This document shows, one piece after another, positions 12,623-25,034 of a DNA stretch of 64,000 nucleotides. The notes below the pieces were generated by a model, which saw only the letters and a program-made list of their open reading frames with translations, searched no databases and was not told the origin of the DNA. Position numbers and translations under genes: made by a program. The stretch comes from Hydractinia symbiolongicarpus. Its lineage: Eukaryota; Cnidaria; Hydrozoa; Anthoathecata; Hydractiniidae. The stretch's first letter is position 1; every line of letters starts with the position of its first letter. The stretch lies in the NCBI RefSeq assembly GCF_029227915.1, contig NC_079881.1, forward strand, positions 16,157,501 to 16,221,500, given 5' to 3'.

Positions 12623-12718
12623 AGTCGTTAGCCCGAGGAAAAATCCACGGTTCGCCCGTCCTTTTTATACCGCATCGCGTGCGTCTCGCTACTGGCGCAG
12701 CTAAGCTACCATTTTGCG

Positions 12719-12765
12719 TGACAGACAGACAGACAGACGTATACGGGTATTATAATATAGATCAA
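12719..12765. repeat. (GACA)n with a transposon-end-like tail
   Basis: A short GACA array is followed by GTATACGGGTATTATAATAT. This pairing of a GACA tract and a GGGTATTATAATATAG tail is common at transposon ends in marine invertebrates. The element body could not be delimited. Confidence 0.35.
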
Positions 12766-13219
12766 TTTGATGTTTTTATTAACGGTATATGATTCCATGG
12801 TGTCTCCTAAGAAGCGTATCGGTTTTTCAATGGAATAATAATTTAGCGTCGACGTATACTTTGACGTATGTCAAATTAAAAGAAAATTACCTTAATTACA
12901 CGAACCTCTCTATTAAAGTACAATTATTACAACATCGCAATATGACCTCTCCCACATACAAGAGTGTCATATATTTTCTTTAATCTTGTCAAAAAATGTA
13001 ATATTACAATTCTAGCTATTATGGCGAGTAAAGGAAGCTAAGTACGATATAACAAATGCTTCTGCATCTCCTTTCGTCCTACGCCTTAACTTATTTTTTT
13101 TTACACTACAGTACAATGAGTATCATAAATACTATATTTATTTTCTATTTTCAATATAATGAAAAGTATTTACATATATTTGAAATTGCAAAGTATTAAC
13201 TTTTTAGTTTACATTTTAA

Positions 13220-13333
13220 GAGACAAGGAGAAGGAGAAGTTGGTTGACAAGAAGAAAGTCGGTACAAAAATTATAAAAAGTGAAATGTGTAAGCATCGTT
13301 TCATCAAGCGGTTCAAAATTTAAAATAAAGTAA
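13220..13333 (+). pseudogene. lysine-rich terminal exon, decayed copy C
   Basis: Base-for-base homologous to the reverse complement of 17848-17960 (GAGACAAGGAGAAGGAGAAG against GAGACAAAAAGAAGGAAAAG, then GTTGACAAGAAGAAA in both). One inserted base near 13260-13280 shifts the frame, so the shared C-terminus is lost and a stop comes at 13321-13323. The acceptor AG of copy B is replaced by AA. It lies in the opposite orientation to copies A and B. Confidence 0.5.
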
Positions 13334-16300
13334 AAGTGGGGAAAATTATCTTTGAATGAGAAAGAATTGAAAGGTCTCGAGAAGAGGACTAAACATAAGA
13401 TTTCAAATAATTACCTACAAGACAATTACAATGGACAAACGCTCCGAAAGAGATCCTGTTCCGATAGAAAACATCTCTAAAGTGTTATATAGAGAAAAGA
13501 ACATTACCCATACTTGGATCGAAATTCATTAAGTTAATAAGATTCTTAGTTATTGTAACATTCACTTATTTATTTCCAAAATTTCCCAATATATTTCTAA
13601 GTTACTCTTGTAGCCTCAAAGGTTATGAAGTCCTTATTTTATCACTGTTGCTAAGTAACGGTATGCAGCAACATAGTAGATGCATTAGTAGATCAATTCT
13701 TAATTTATCACACATCAAAATAGTCAATTACTTAATTGAACAATATAAGTTCCTTTTTATTCTTACACTTTTTGAAACGTTTTAAAAGGGAAGTTAACCC
13801 AATATTTTTTTCATATTTTATAAACAAAATTCAACAAAATTTTAGCTTTGTTCCATACTTCTGATCTTTCAAATTGCCAATTAAAATCTTGACGCCTATG
13901 AAAGTAAATAAAAAGCCCTTGTACGGCAAAAGATTTCAGATTTTCAACTTTTTTGTGCATGGTCCAACATGATATTTCAAATTCTTTAAACAAGAACGTT
14001 TAAACGATTTAACAATTGCAATCGAAAGTTTATTTTTTTCTTGTGTTCTTCCAAAAATAATGATTCATCAAAACATTTCCTTTTCTCATATATATGTTGT
14101 CAACTGATTTCTGAGGGATTTCCGTAACCTCGCAAATTTATCAGTTGGACCTAGCCCTATGGTCCGTCGGCTAGTCAGTCTTGCGCATAAGTAACAGACA
14201 TCCGCGAAATATAAATAGATATCACAAAATTATCATGAACCGTGATAATCAAATATTTAGATTGGTACATTTAATAATTTATAAAATATTTTAGTCATAT
14301 TTTGTTAAGACAGGATTTTCCAGGTAATTAAATCAATAGGGCAGAATTTTTAATTAAACTGAGACCCAGGAACCGGAATTGAGCTACGGGTTTCCGACGA
14401 ATCGGCTTTGGTTTAGCACACGACATATTGACGATAAACTGGCTAGCTAAAAACTTAAAGTTGTGTTATTGTCTCTGTCTGTGGTAGAATTATAGATGTT
14501 TTATCTTTTATATTGCTTCATTTAATTTACATCTGGCTAGCTCTCTAGTGCTTTTTTTTACTCTTGCTTAACGTGGCTAGCAGCGGAAAAGAATTAAAAT
14601 GGCAACTAAACAATAAGCAGTCACAACAGTGGGAAATATAGCTAGCTAGGTAAAGTCGTAAAAGGAGTTTGCTAGCCTAGATAGTCATTAATATAGCTTT
14701 AGTCATTAATATTTCATAGTTGTTTAGAGTACACGTTCACTATAGACATTTAAATTTTTAAATCATTTATCCCGCTCGATGTTCACCTGTTCAATAGTGG
14801 ATTTCTTTGCTTACATTTTCAGAGGTCTATAATCAAAACATTGCCTCGCAGTATATACAATTAAGCGATAACATGCTGTTTAATTAACTAGTGCGAGCTG
14901 TAGAGAGTCAACGTATACTCAACCTTTTTAATTCGTGTCGGCATTCGGCAAGAGCTGAGGCAAATGCCAAGGTATTACCAGAAATTCTTAGTTCAAATCA
15001 GGAAATTTTTGCTGAAGTGGTATACAGCCTGCATTTGTGCTCATATCTTCTGGTATGAAGCTTGAGTTTTTTCTCTAATTTTTAAAAATAAGTGTTATTT
15101 CAGTATGACAGCGCGTGCGATCGCAAAACAAAAATATAAATTGCTGACATGCTGACATGAAGCAGACAACTAGTATTCCACGTCAGCAATTTTGATGATG
15201 TAGAATGTCTTTCATTAGATAAGCTAATATACACATTTTAGCCGGCAAGACCTTATTTCTCTTCACAGGTAGAATACACTTATAAACAAAAAAACATATA
15301 TAAACCGATTTTGTTGGAAAAAGTTGAAAATCTAGAAATTAAGAAGTATATATATATCTTACTTATTTAATAGTTTACATCTAAGTATCTTGGATTTAGG
15401 CTACATTAACAAGAAACATGTGAGTGCATGTACTGAAAGGGATATAAATCTATCAATTCATCACTATAAATACACACTTTTCAAAATGTTACTGTTTCGC
15501 TAAAAACACCTGAAGAACTTTCATTTAAAAGAAAATTGAGAGCTGAATTTATCCAACCCTAAAACATCAGGTTACTAGCTATTGATTCTTCTTTTAACTT
15601 TTCGCTTTGCATGTAGTGATTTTGAATTGCTTTGCACACTATTAAGTCTTTGATTTGATTTAGATAGTTTGCTCGGTTTTTCAGTAGCAGCTAAAGCATG
15701 AAAAACAAAGGTTTTATCGACACATTACCAATTTGTGGCTTGTTGTTCCACTTTGCTCAATCGAGTGGTTTGTTCAATTAACTTTTGACCGGAGAAACCA
15801 CTTGATATCATAAAGATATGTTCTGCCACAGATCTTTAATTAAACGAGTTCCCCAAGCCAGTATAGACTGAAGCTTTTCGATGGTTGGTTGCTTAAAGGT
15901 ACAAGTGACTCATCCTCTCTCTTTGGGCTTGTTTTGATAATTTGGTTGTCTAACTTTACTTAGACGTGCTTTACATTGAAATCATTCCAATTTTTTCTGT
16001 ACTTTTTGTTCTTATTTTAATTTAGCTAAATTTACCGAGGATATCTTTTTTGGTCTTTTTTCGTCAATCTTGTCAACTCTGCGTAAGTGTTTAGTTCTAT
16101 ATTTTTTCATAACCTTTAGATTATTAGTTTTATTAGTGATTTTTTTTTCTTGATTAAAGAAATGTATTTGTCACTTTTCGTGTCCTAATCCCCTGCAGCT
16201 TTCTGCGTGACATTATACGAGAACAGGTTTTTTTGCGCCTGCTATTTTTGGAAGTCAAATAACTTTTGTTCCACATGAGGTATAGGCTAGAAATTTTTCT

Positions 16301-16353
16301 GACTTTTTCTCTATTTTGCAAAACATAGGAGTGGTAAATTTACCCCGCTCCCC
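13334..16353. other. AT-rich stretch, nothing recognised
   Basis: No coding exon or element could be supported over this 3-kb interval. Confidence 0.4.
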
Positions 16354-16730
16354 TTAACCTTATTCGAGCCGGGTGGGGGGATTTCGCCCCTCTGGCGGTA
16401 TTTTTTAATAACTCTTTATTGCTATGTTATATGGCTATGATACTTACTGAGTTTCAATATTTCAATATATATTAGACACCTCCATGCCAAATTTTAGGTC
16501 CCATACCTTTCAGAAGCTTTGATACTGGCCATTACTTGACACTGCCCCTAAATATCTTTTTGATATCCTTTTAATGGGGCAAATATAATAACTCTTGTTA
16601 GGATTATCTTTATAACTTTAAACTTGCAACAACCCCATGAAAAGTTATTGAGGGGTCCGAACGCCCAACCCCCCCCCCCCCCCCCCTCGCTTATAATATG
16701 TTAGAAAACCCATGGACCGAATAGGGTTAA
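16354..16730. mobile_element. piggyBac-like MITE, TTAA-flanked, copy 2 (internally deleted)
   Basis: It starts TTAACCTTATTCGAGCCGGG and ends TGGACCGAATAGGGTTAA, with TTAA at both ends. The left half parallels copy 1 (AATAACTCTT, GGCTATGATACTTACT, CTGCCCCTAAATATC), but the element is only 377 bp because the middle is missing. A run of 18 cytosines lies near the right end (16669-16686). Confidence 0.65.
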
Positions 16731-17847
16731 CAATATAGGGTTAAAGTAGTAAGAAAGTTAAAGAAAGGGAAAAAATATTTTATTTGTAATATTTAAAAGC
16801 CATCGTTACCATTACTAACGTTATTAACGCTTCCGCATCTTTGCTACCGTCTTCCTTTTTTTTAATTCCTTCCTTTTAAAATATTTCGATTCATCTGATC
16901 AGAAGATACTTGACTTTTTCCATTTTTTCCTTTGTCCGGGCCGGCGACACGGTTCTTAAAAAAGAGGGGCCACAAAATGACACCCCTAACACTGGGCGTT
17001 TTAAAACCTAAATAATGGGTAATGGAAATAAATAGAGAACATTTTTTTTATTTACATTAATATTTAAATGACCAATCAGAAATTTAACCCAATCATGAAC
17101 GGTGTCTCTCATATGGCTTCTTCATATGGGGTTATAGGAGGCAAATCCTTTCTTGCGTGTTTCCTCCATATAATGAGCTTCAAACGAGAACATCTAAAGC
17201 CAAAAAAACTTTAAACATATTATGATTAAAAAGCACGAGAAACGATGTCAATTTGTCAAAATACGTCACCCAGGCAATTCTTTCCAATTTTTTTTTTACG
17301 ATTTTTCGGGGGCATAAGTGAAACTGTATGTAGGGCATTATCACTGGTGTTTACCAGACCTACACATCTGCTAAATCAGATCTCTTGAAGCAAACATTGG
17401 ACAGACGATTCTATTCAGTAACTTATATATGTTATATATGATAAATAATATATGGACAAGAAATGGTATTTACAAACAATCAACAACATTGTAGTCCTTG
17501 CAACTAACAAGCTTATACTACGCACATACAGTTGACATTAGAAAAATTTCAAAAATAATCAAACAGTCATACTATGAACGAATTATAAATATTACTATAA
17601 AACCAAATTCGATCAAGTAAAGTTCTCTCTGGAAATATCTTTGAAAATACTTTTTAAGATTTATTTGTTGACACAGTATATTCGCATGTCTGTGAAATTA
17701 CATCTTTGCAACTGGGACACTGATGTCCATAATAATTCAAATGTATTTAGTCGTCTGAATCCTTCACGTTTCGTACATTCTTTGCAGTGATTGCATTCTC
17801 TGGTTTGCATTCAAAGATACCTCTCTCTTTTTAAAACATAAATGTAT
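16731..17847. other. AT-rich stretch, nothing recognised
   Basis: No gene recognised. Confidence 0.4.
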
Positions 17848-17960
17848 TTACTTCAGTTTAAATTTCGAACCACTTGATGAAACAATGGTAACACATTTTA
17901 CTTTTGTTGTTTTTATAACGAATTTCTTCTTGTCAACTGACTTTTCCTTCTTTTTGTCTC
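17848..17960 (-). CDS. putative terminal exon of a lysine-rich protein, copy B
   Basis: The minus-strand acceptor TTTTATTTCGTTTCAG is followed by 2 nt, 36 codons and TAA. The peptide starts DKKKEKSVDKKKFVIK and ends KVKCVTIVSSSGSKFKLK. Phase and C-terminus match copy A at 9393-9508, and the DNA matches copy C at 13220. A minus-strand donor (CTG|GTAAGG) at about 18066 would define a 105-bp intron, and the sequence before it reads LKEENILEMYPFTKS in the right phase. The function is unknown. Basic C-termini of this kind could be nuclear or membrane-associating, but that is speculation. Confidence 0.42.
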
Positions 17961-20900
17961 CTGAAACGAAATAAAACAAATAATTTAAAGCTTCATATTC
18001 TGAAGTATTGTATATGTATATTTTGTAGTTATCTAATAAAAAAATAAGTTATATGATTTCCTTACCAGATTTTGTAAATGGATACATTTCAAGTATGTTT
18101 TCTTCCTTCAAACGTAATGTTCTTTAGCACGTTTATAACTAGAAATAGGATTTTTAAAAACGAAAATGATATTTATATAGTGTTTTTAGAGTTTAAGCGT
18201 AGGATGAAAGGAAATGCGGAAAACTTTGGGATATTATACTTTGCTTTACCGCAATACATTAAGTAGAAATTACATTATGTCACAAGATACAAAACACGTC
18301 GATGTAGTTTATCTGACAGTTTCAAGTACGTCTGTTTGCAAGTGTGAGAGGTCATATTGCGGTATATTAATAACTCGTCGTGAGATACTCGTGTAATTAA
18401 GTTAATTTCCGTTGAAATTTAATCACATAAATGTTACATAACAAAGTTGAAACAGAGAAATTACATGTAAATTTATGTGGTTTTTAAGGTATACTTGTCA
18501 AGTCCTTTCCAATCGGTGATATGACAACAGGTGATCAACACTTATTAGAGCTTAAATCATAATTTTTACACCTTGTTGCATTTTGGGCCAGAGTCAGGAA
18601 TATCTGGAAATTTCATCAGAAAGTGCTTTCATAGAATTTCACAGGACGTTCGTCAATAATCAAATAACAATGTTACGCAATGGTAAAGTATTTTAAATTG
18701 TAAATTGCTTATTGATGATATTAAAACAAAAAATATACAAATTTGGTGTCATCAACATTAATGATAACATTTTTGCTGAGAAAACTAAAGTTAGGCACAT
18801 TACAAAAATTGCTTCAGTAAGGCTTAATATCGTAGAGAAGAAAGTAAGCATGTGATGAAGCGATAATTCCATGACAGAACTAGCTAAATTAGCATTGACA
18901 AAATAATAATTTCCTCTTTTCATTACTGATGATAATGTATTTCTACTCACTCTCGAAATCAACAGTGGGAAGATTTTTTTTTTCGTGAAATGTTCGCAGA
19001 ATTTAAATGATTTGAAATGATTTTAATGGAAAAAAAAAACATAACGTACTTTTATTCCTTCTATCACTTTATAAAAAAGAAAGTACGTTATTAAGGTGAT
19101 TGAGAAAAAGAACTTTATGAAGGTAATTGGGATGGAAAAACTACGCTTAAGCAAAAAAGTTTTTAATTTCAAGAGTCTTGTTTCAAAAACAAGTCATATT
19201 TTGAACCCGTGCAGACATTAAAAACTGTGTATACCTAACATGTAAATATTACCTTTTGTTTCCAACACTAGTTAGCACATTGTATTTCGTTGCTTTAGCG
19301 TTATGGATTTTATTTTTAATTGGCTTTGTGATCACCATGTGATGCGACAAAAATGCAATTTGTAATGTTAAAACTTGTCTTAAGACAGGTGGTCTACGAA
19401 GAGGTTGACACAATCTTCCTTTTTACAAGGAATTGAGAAAATATACATTAGACTAACAAAAGAACAAATGAAAAAAAAAACAACGAAAAGACGATAAAGA
19501 AACAGCTACAGTCAAAATCAAAATAAGCAATTAAAACTAAATTATACAAGGATAAATGAAATAATAATACTTATTATAATAATTGAATATCATGCAAGTA
19601 TCTGAGAGGCTTTACCTGATCAATCATCCACTGTTTATTACCAAGAAAGACGACTTTCTACGTTTTAAAAAAGACGCAAATGAGACGACTTTAATAAGCC
19701 AAATAAATTGCATTGCGTCAATAATTTGAACTCACATTGTAGATTCATTTGAGAAACGCTTCCTAACACAAATGCGTGACTAAGAAAGCAAGGAGCTTTA
19801 AAGTAGGAATATGGCCTACCCTAAACATTACGCTTAACTCAAACTTGGAAATGTCATCTATCTGCGTTACGTGTGTAGATAATGATTGCTAGTAATTTGT
19901 TTTGTGCAAATTGAGTTGAAATCTCAGCTACAGTGTATTGTTTAGTACATAATTAAAGTTGAATTTAAGCTGAGATGTGTTTGCGCTGTTGCAATATTTT
20001 TCTTAAAAAGAGATTCATCTGTCGTGATTTCTTAATGTTTTTTTTCGGTTAATCAGTAAACGTTATACCTAGCTTTAAAACTAGCAATAAAATATTTTTC
20101 TTATCAGAATCGAAAGCACTGAGAAGGTTAAAATAGTCAGTCGGAAGCAATACATCATTACCATACAATAGTTTATAACACTTAAAGCAGACACGATACT
20201 TATAAAAAAGTTACTTGGTTTGTCATTAAATTGTCACTTGAAACTGAATTATGCAGTGCTTAACAGCTACATAAGTTACATATGTAAAGGTGAACGTGTT
20301 ATACAATGCAAATGTTTACAAAATAATTAGAAATTGTCAGAAGCTTCTTATACCTATTTGGTATGGACTTTGGTCACCCTTGTATATGAGTAAATTAATG
20401 TCAGTGGGGAAGTTGTATAAAGTGGCTGTCTTCCATAAATTCTGACCGATACCTATGACCTGTTATTCGACTTGCAGTTGGGCGATAGTGCGGACCCTTG
20501 AGTCAGCATCCTTCGCCTCCCGCAATCTATGATAACCATTCGCCCAAAAGCACCAACGTCAGCTTCTGACAACATTAAAACAAAGATGTACAAAAGGTAT
20601 CGTTGTTGCTTTGGTATACCATAGAAATATAATAAAAGAAAAAGAGGCAAAACGCGATAATGTTCTATTCAAAATCTCAATGTTTAAACACACAATGCGG
20701 AGGAGGCGGGTCACTGGTTTCCAGGTTTTTTTGCGTTCTCGCAAAAAGACTAAATAGTGATGCTTTGATTAAAAAATGGTGACAATTTCACTTGTTAAAG
20801 ATTAAGAAAATAAGTAGGTTTTCACTAAACTCGTTCATTGTTTACTGGTTAAAAATCTCTCAGGGGCTTACCCTCGCCTTTCAAAATAATTTAGCTGTAT

Positions 20901-21489
20901 AACTTTTTAACAGATTAGTTGGAGAAGAAGCTTGGCGATCAGGCAGCCATTTTTTCTTGCTAAAATAAAACAGTTTTTTCTGAAGAAATACTAAACGAAA
21001 TATGAATTCTTCATGGATATACAAAGGTAAGGTCATATACTTCGATAATAATCTTTAAATGAAGGACGATGGCTAGCCAAAGTTTAGGGACAAATTCTGG
21101 CTTTCTACTTTCGATGTTGATAAGTGTCCTTTTATATGTGCTCGGTGTGTTTTTGCTACCTAAAAAAAGGGCATTCTTTCAGACTACCGAATATAAACTC
21201 GGAAAACTGTCTATTTAGAAGGATCTTTACATAAAAAAAGTAAAATAATTTGTCGTTCATGTGGTAACTCTCTAAATAGAGAACTTGAAAAGATTAATCC
21301 TAAGTCGAGAAGTGACTACCGGGATATTATTTTTAACCAACTCAGCACATCTGTAGCTATAACTCAGCTAATTGTCATGTAGAAATTTTGTGAGCATGGA
21401 CTTCGCAGTGTTTAAGTCACTATTATTATAATTATTATTCCGAATATTTATACAATATATATCCACTTCAGTGTTGGGAACACTGTTAT
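17961..21489. other. AT-rich stretch, nothing recognised except one repeat
   Basis: It contains the partner of the 9960-10110 repeat at about 20060-20215, and a GC-richer patch at 20455-20575 of unknown nature. No gene could be supported. Confidence 0.35.
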
Positions 21490-21680
21490 CAACGTGGTTC
21501 CTGTGTTCTGAGTATATACATTAGGTATACACTGGCATTGCCTATCCAATTTCTCTCACAAGACATGGGTTGACCGGTAGCTTTGGTGAAGACACTTGCT
21601 AAACATGGCCACACTGTGGACCGATCCACGGGCCTTGCGATTGCGAAGCGAATTCCATAACCACAAGGCCACATGCCACA
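21490..21680 (-). repeat. tRNA-derived SINE-like element
   Basis: On the minus strand the head reads GGCATGTGGCCTTGTGGTTA, resembling a tRNA A box, followed about 45 bp later by GGATCGGTCC (21618-21627), resembling a B box. It lacks tRNA folding outside these boxes and continues as unrelated sequence, as tRNA-derived SINEs do. The tail could not be defined. Confidence 0.45.
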
Positions 21681-22149
21681 TTGAAGTGATTATAAACTAT
21701 GTATGCAATCAAATTAACATCAGAAGAATAGAATATGCATTAGGAATTCGTCGAAAGAAAGTTTAATGAAATGCACTTTATATGACTGAATCAAAGTACT
21801 AGGGGGACATATTATAGACCAAGTGTTACTGTGACAGCTGTGAAATTTCCAATGAATATTATTATAAACTATGATATGACAGAAATAATTTTATTTCGCA
21901 CGTAAATAATTTACCAAAATTCTTATCGGACGAAGATGTGAGTGAAGTTTGTAGCTATCACGGAGTTTCAAACCGCGTAGGTATGGGCACTAAAAAAACG
22001 CTTGTAAGGACAAATTTTTTGCTTGTTTTTTTTTTTTTTTTACTCGACTACCGCTATTGGTTTCCCGGTGAGTTGCTTATAAAATTCATACCGTATAGGC
22101 GCAGTTGAGGCATAAATTACTAATTTTAGTATACATTTCTTTCTTATAT
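21681..22149. other. intergenic, nothing recognised
   Basis: A T-run lies at about 22027-22040. No gene recognised. Confidence 0.4.
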
Positions 22150-22900
22150 CTATACTTTTATACAACATTTAACTTATCTAAAACAGGGTTAATTTGTTCT
22201 GCTCGTCATCCCTTTACTACAATAACTTTCGTACAAAAAATTCAAATGAAGGAAAGCCTATACTTTACAGATTACCAAGGACCAAGGATTTACAAATGGA
22301 GTACCAAAATATTTTCAAAACTGCTGAAGTTAATTGGAAAGACGAACACATGTGTTGTAAACATTGGCGTCCTGGTTATAAAATTAAGGAAGCTCTTTGT
22401 GGTGTTACAGTACCCATGTCACAAATTTCCATTATTGAGCAAAAATATAATAAAGCAATAAAAAGACTTGAAAATAAAAACACTTTCACCGGTACAGCTT
22501 TAATTGGATCTCAGCACATATTAGTGGCCTCCTTTTCAGTGACATACATCCTGGCTCAATTAGTGACAGCGCTATAACTGAAGAAACTGCTATTCTTAAA
22601 TGGGTGCAACCTGAACATGAACTTATGTCAGATAGAGGTTCTTCCGTACAAGATCATTGTTCCATAAAAGGTGTTTTTTTAAATCGACCTGCCCAAAAAG
22701 ATACAGATCAATTTTCATCTGCTGATGTTGCTGAAAATTTTTATATTGCATCTTATAAAATTCATTCGGAGAGATTTATTGGATGAGTAAGAGATTAGCC
22801 AATTTTGAATGCTGTTTGGCCTTTACAAAGAATGGACTTTCATCAACTCGGCAAGTTCTAAGTCACATTGTGAATTTGACAATGCTACCTATTGGTCTAA
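22150..22900 (+). pseudogene. THAP plus DDE_4 (ISL2EU/HARBI-like) transposase relic
   Basis: The first part (22185-22500) reads like a degenerate THAP zinc finger: PILYRLPRTKDLQMEYQ followed by EHMCCKHWRPGYKIK, the usual spacing from the basic region to the C-x2-H pair. After an internal deletion near 22505-22545 the frame gives HPGSISDSAITEETAILKW, LMSDRGSSVQDHCSIKG (catalytic D in SDRG), FLNRPAQKDTDQFSSADV and IASYKIHSERFIG (catalytic E). This matches the C-terminal half of DDE_4 transposases. It then continues through two stops (VRD*PILNAVWPLQRMD) and a frameshift to SHIVNLTMLPIG, where the family ends. The first catalytic Asp is lost in the deletion, so it is inactive. Confidence 0.65.
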
Positions 22901-23280
22901 TTATCGATAATGTTCCTGCTCACATTACTGTAGAAGGACTAAATCATATTGAACTTATCTTGTTATCACCCAATACAACATCAGAAACCCAACCATTGGA
23001 TCAAAAAGTCAATAGAAGTTTGAAAACTTACTACCGTCTTTCCCTCTTTAGGATTTTTATAACAAGTATTAAAGGGGTAAATTAACCAAATAAAAGTCAA
23101 CATTCTGAAAGCAATGATTGTAGTGCAGCTGGGGAGAGAGTAACACCAGGAACAGTAGACAACTGCTTCAAGAAAGCTTGCATAAGTCTGGCAGCACAAA
23201 ATTACAGTCAATAAGGTGAAGATAATCCATTCAAACTTCTTGCAGCTGAGATGGAAGTCAGTACGACTAAGTCACCACGA
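22900..23280 (+). pseudogene. pogo/Tigger (DDE_1) transposase fragment
   Basis: The frame after the DDE_4 relic gives LIIDNVPAH, ELILLSPNTTSETQPLDQ and KTYYR, the second and third catalytic blocks of pogo/Tigger transposases (LDNxxAH ... PPNTTSxxQPxDQGV). Across another frameshift RVTPGTVDNCFKKACIS matches the family's conserved late CF.KAG block. The N-terminus with the HTH domain and first Asp is absent. The fragment is fused in frame to the tail of the upstream relic. Confidence 0.65.
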
Positions 23281-23769
23281 CTAAGATCGATCCCATGACT
23301 GGCGAAGAATTCAGTCATCGTGTACGATTATTCCATGGCAATTGTAAAGAACACGATGAGAAATTTATATATTTTATTATATATTTATTTATATAAAAAT
23401 TACAGCGATTAAGAAGATGTAAGATATAGAGTTGTTAAAGAAAAAAAAGCACTCCCTTTACATAGTAAAAGTCGATTCTAATGAAAGCAAAATTAAGTTT
23501 TTTCTTGCTCTTTTTATGTTCGCTGTCCCAAACCTTGATTCAAACAGCCTTTCATGAACTTTTGAAATCATAACTGGTAAATTATTTCACACTACCACAA
23601 CCTCGAAAGCTAATGGATTGAACTTTTTAAAACAAATATAAACACAAAAGCCTTGTACTTCGTTCAACATCTGGCGGTGGTGTAAAAGGTGGACCAGATA
23701 AGTTTATTTGCTACATGGCTTTTTCGCCAACAAAAGTTGTGTTCAGCAAGGCAATCATTAGCTTAAACT

Positions 23770-24011
23770 CAAAAAACAATCGTTTATTATTCAAAACCAG
23801 ACGATGTTCTTGGTGATATACCTCATCTTCACCAGTAGACTCTGACTCAGGAAGAGTTCACTTACTGTCAGCCTCTGCAACATTTTCAATGACGTCGTCA
23901 TTAACTCTAACATTCACTGTTATTCACATTATCAACTGGAGCAGTGACTTTAACATGGGCACGTTCATGCTGTGCTCGTGGTTTCACATAAAAATTTTCA
24001 GTCAGAATCAT
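23770..24011 (-). pseudogene. possible relic coding sequence, unrecognised
   Basis: The minus strand from ATG at 24011 reads MILTENFYVKPRAQHERAHV and on to a stop. In a shifted frame it continues ENVAEADSK*TLPESESTGEDEVYHQEH and NNKRLFFEFKL. The acidic Ser/Glu stretch is of ordinary complexity but is broken by stops. It is probably a decayed mobile-element gene, with no family assigned. Confidence 0.2.
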
Positions 24012-24487
24012 TGTTTAGCTAGCTAGTTGGTTAACTCATAACTAAAAAATATAAAACATCTCCAGCTAGCCTTTTTAGTAGTAACAAAATAGTAAAAAGA
24101 TATAATTTAATCCTATCCAATAAAAACAATATGTAAATAACAAAAACACAATACATGACAAAGCACCATAACAACATCGTAGCTAGGTTAGCTATGTTAG
24201 CTAGCTGGTATTTATGGGAACGTTATTACACAACAACAAATGCAAATGATAGTACACTGAACCTGATACATCAAACAACTTCCACGAATTATTTAAGCCG
24301 AAAGCACCTAAACTCGCTGGAATTTTGCTCCCTCTGTTTCATTCTCACGCAGGCATAGCTCCTTTTTCGATTCAGAATTTTTGCCCGGCGCTGTGTGTCG
24401 CAGTACGGTAGCATTCAACTTTATCATAAGGTAACAAATAGGGAAAATTTAAACAATTTTCAGTCAATCAGAAACTAATCCGGCAAT

Positions 24488-24546
24488 AAAACCCAATTGT
24501 TTAAATTTGGTTGTTGTACCCAATTGTTTAAATTTGTTTGTTGTAC
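24488..24546. repeat. 28-bp tandem duplication
   Basis: CCCAATTGTTTAAATTTGGT and its continuation occur twice head to tail, differing by one or two bases. Confidence 0.7.
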
Positions 24547-24635
24547 AACAACTCGGTTCATAAAAAATTTGAAGTAAAAACCATCTACCGTATAAATCAA
24601 AAGTAACGGTAGCATTTTTACCATTTTTTCTTGAG

Positions 24636-25034
24636 AATAGACCTTTCCCGAATTTCCAAATTATGTCATACTCACTAAAAGAGGTCGATGCTAAAAATGA
24701 TTCTTATCCCTAAGTTCCTTAGCAAAAGGTAGAACAAATTAACTAATTTCGTAAATATTTTTGTTCGTTAAGTGCCTCAATTGCGAGCTGAAAGTTCCGG
24801 TCAAACCCTTCAAATAGCTGAGCTTTCTAAGAATAGCCTCGTTTTCAAAATAATTATTTTCTTCAAAACTAAATAAAATCCAATCAGAATATTATATTGC
24901 TTTAAAAACTTTAGTTTTGTCATGATAATTTGATATTCTATTTAAATATCCTTATTTGAAGAGCATAAAACTATTATAACATTTTGAATGACGTCATTAT
25001 TATTATAATTTATGAGATTCGGGAAAGGTGTATT
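24636..25034. mobile_element. MITE family 2, copy 1
   Basis: Its inverted ends are AATAGACCTTTCCCGAA and the complement of TTCGGGAAAGGTGTATT. It is 399 bp and non-coding. The same element (361 bp) is found at 48199-48559 in an intron of the receptor-like gene, with matching interior words such as GATTCTTATCCC and GCAAAAGGTAGAACAAATTA. Its right edge abuts the conserved part of a LINE ORF1 relic, suggesting insertion into that element. Confidence 0.7.

Noticed and set aside
18693-18962. 89-codon minus-strand frame
   Set aside because: No conserved features and no splice context. The complementary strand looks equally coding-like over part of it.
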